Source of the DNA: Candidatus Apopatocola equi
Lineage (GTDB): Bacteria > Bacillota > Clostridia > Oscillospirales > Oscillospiraceae
Assembly: GCA_018065965.1 (NCBI GenBank)
Contig: JAGHSH010000242.1
Location: forward strand, 1-5,957
Length of the DNA: 5,957 bases
Direction of reading: 5' to 3'
Shown here: positions 5,530 to 5,957 of the stretch, in pieces
Position numbering within the stretch: the stretch's first letter is position 1
Layout: the number at the start of each line of letters is the position of its first letter
Program-made: the position numbers and the translations under genes
Notes under the pieces: generated by a model
Databases searched by the model: none
What the model was told of the DNA's origin: nothing
What the model saw: the letters and a program-made list of their open reading frames with translations, nothing else

Positions 5530-5957
5530 CCTTCACCTTCGGCTTTCTGACCCGCTTGGGGGTCTCTTTCTTCTCAGCCTGATCGGCGGCTGCCGCAGAC
5601 TTCTTTTTTGTTTTCGCGGCGGTCCTCGCCGTTTTGGCGGTCTTTGTGACGGCTGCTTTGCTGTCGGCGGCTTCCTCGTTCCGGACGGCGGGGGCGTTGT
5701 TCCCCTCGGGCAGCACCTCACCCGCAGCGGCGGGGCTTTCTTCTCCGGCGGGCTTTCTCCGGTAGCCGCGCTTATCCTCCGGCAGGAAGTTGGGGCACTC
5801 CGGATTGACGCAGAAGCTCTTTCTCGCGCCCTTGCCGGAGAGCTTGAACATGCTCTTGCCGCACTCGGGGCAGAGATCCTTCACCGGCACGTCCCAGGTC
5901 ATGAAATCGCAGCGGTTTTCTTCCTTGCTGTTGAGCTTTTCGCAGGCATAGTAGGTA
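5522..5957 (-). CDS. topA: DNA topoisomerase I, C-terminal end (partial; 5' end outside window)
   Basis: Type IA topoisomerase relaxes negatively supercoiled DNA in the cytoplasm. Only the last 144 codons are visible; the frame is open to the right edge, so the start and the catalytic Toprim/active-Tyr core lie outside. Seen here: the second half of one zinc ribbon (YYAC...NRCDFMTWD, about 5897-5956), then a complete four-Cys ribbon (CPEC followed by CVNPEC). This Cys pattern followed by an aromatic-Asp turn is typical of the repeated C-terminal ribbons of TopA. The last ~85 residues are low-complexity and rich in Lys, Ala, Arg and Glu, like a histone-tail DNA-binding extension, and end at TAA. 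The stop overlaps the trmFO start by 8 bases. The Met at 5902 lies inside the ribbon and is not a plausible start. The assignment rests on the ribbons plus position before trmFO; another zinc-ribbon protein is possible but less likely. Confidence 0.85.
   Translation of the reverse strand, partial: TYYACEKLNSKEENRCDFMTWDVPVKDLCPECGKSMFKLSGKGARKSFCVNPECPNFLPEDKRGYRRKPAGEESPAAAGEVLPEGNNAPAVRNEEAADSKAAVTKTAKTARTAAKTKKKSAAAADQAEKKETPKRVRKPKVKDA

Noticed and set aside
4603..5550. Long plus-strand open frame (315 codons) opposite trmFO
   Set aside because: Shadow of trmFO with no recognisable domain; it would also cross the topA-trmFO junction.
5533..5721. Small minus-strand open frame inside the topA tail in another frame
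   Set aside because: Arg/Pro-rich alternative frame of a GC-rich low-complexity region; no start signal or motif.

Overview
The window holds one block of genes, all on the minus strand, read from the right edge to the left: topA (3' end only), trmFO, plsX, acpP, rnc, an Elp3-like radical SAM gene, and smc (5' part only). The DNA is GC-rich. The order plsX-acpP-rnc-(radical SAM)-smc, preceded by topA-trmFO, suggests a Gram-positive anaerobe of the class Clostridia, probably Oscillospiraceae/Ruminococcaceae-like. That placement is inferred from synteny and protein character, not from a database search.

Right part (3191-5957): topA, trmFO and plsX overlap head to tail (8 bases, then 13), so they look translationally coupled. 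TopA is represented by its zinc-ribbon end and a Lys/Ala-rich tail. TrmFO makes ribothymidine-54 in tRNA using folate. PlsX starts phospholipid synthesis from acyl-ACP. Middle (2269-3185): acpP lies 5 bases after plsX and supplies the carrier that PlsX uses. rnc starts 2 bases after acpP and encodes RNase III with all catalytic acidic residues.

The compact layout breaks at 2175-2268, the largest gap in the window (94 bases). It holds a long, nearly perfect inverted repeat (22-base arms, 17-base loop) beginning 19 bases after the rnc stop. The radical SAM gene that follows has no recognisable Shine-Dalgarno sequence. After it, smc begins at a GTG with a clear ribosome binding site and a possible promoter of its own.

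The two points most worth checking are an in-frame TAG codon in smc at 134-136, after which the same frame continues open with SMC-like coiled-coil character to the window edge, and the long hairpin directly behind the RNase III gene, which may be an RNase III substrate or a small palindromic repeat element. Otherwise this is a conserved housekeeping block, and I see no mobile-element gene, CRISPR array, tRNA or rRNA. Long plus-strand open frames are antisense shadows of these genes.
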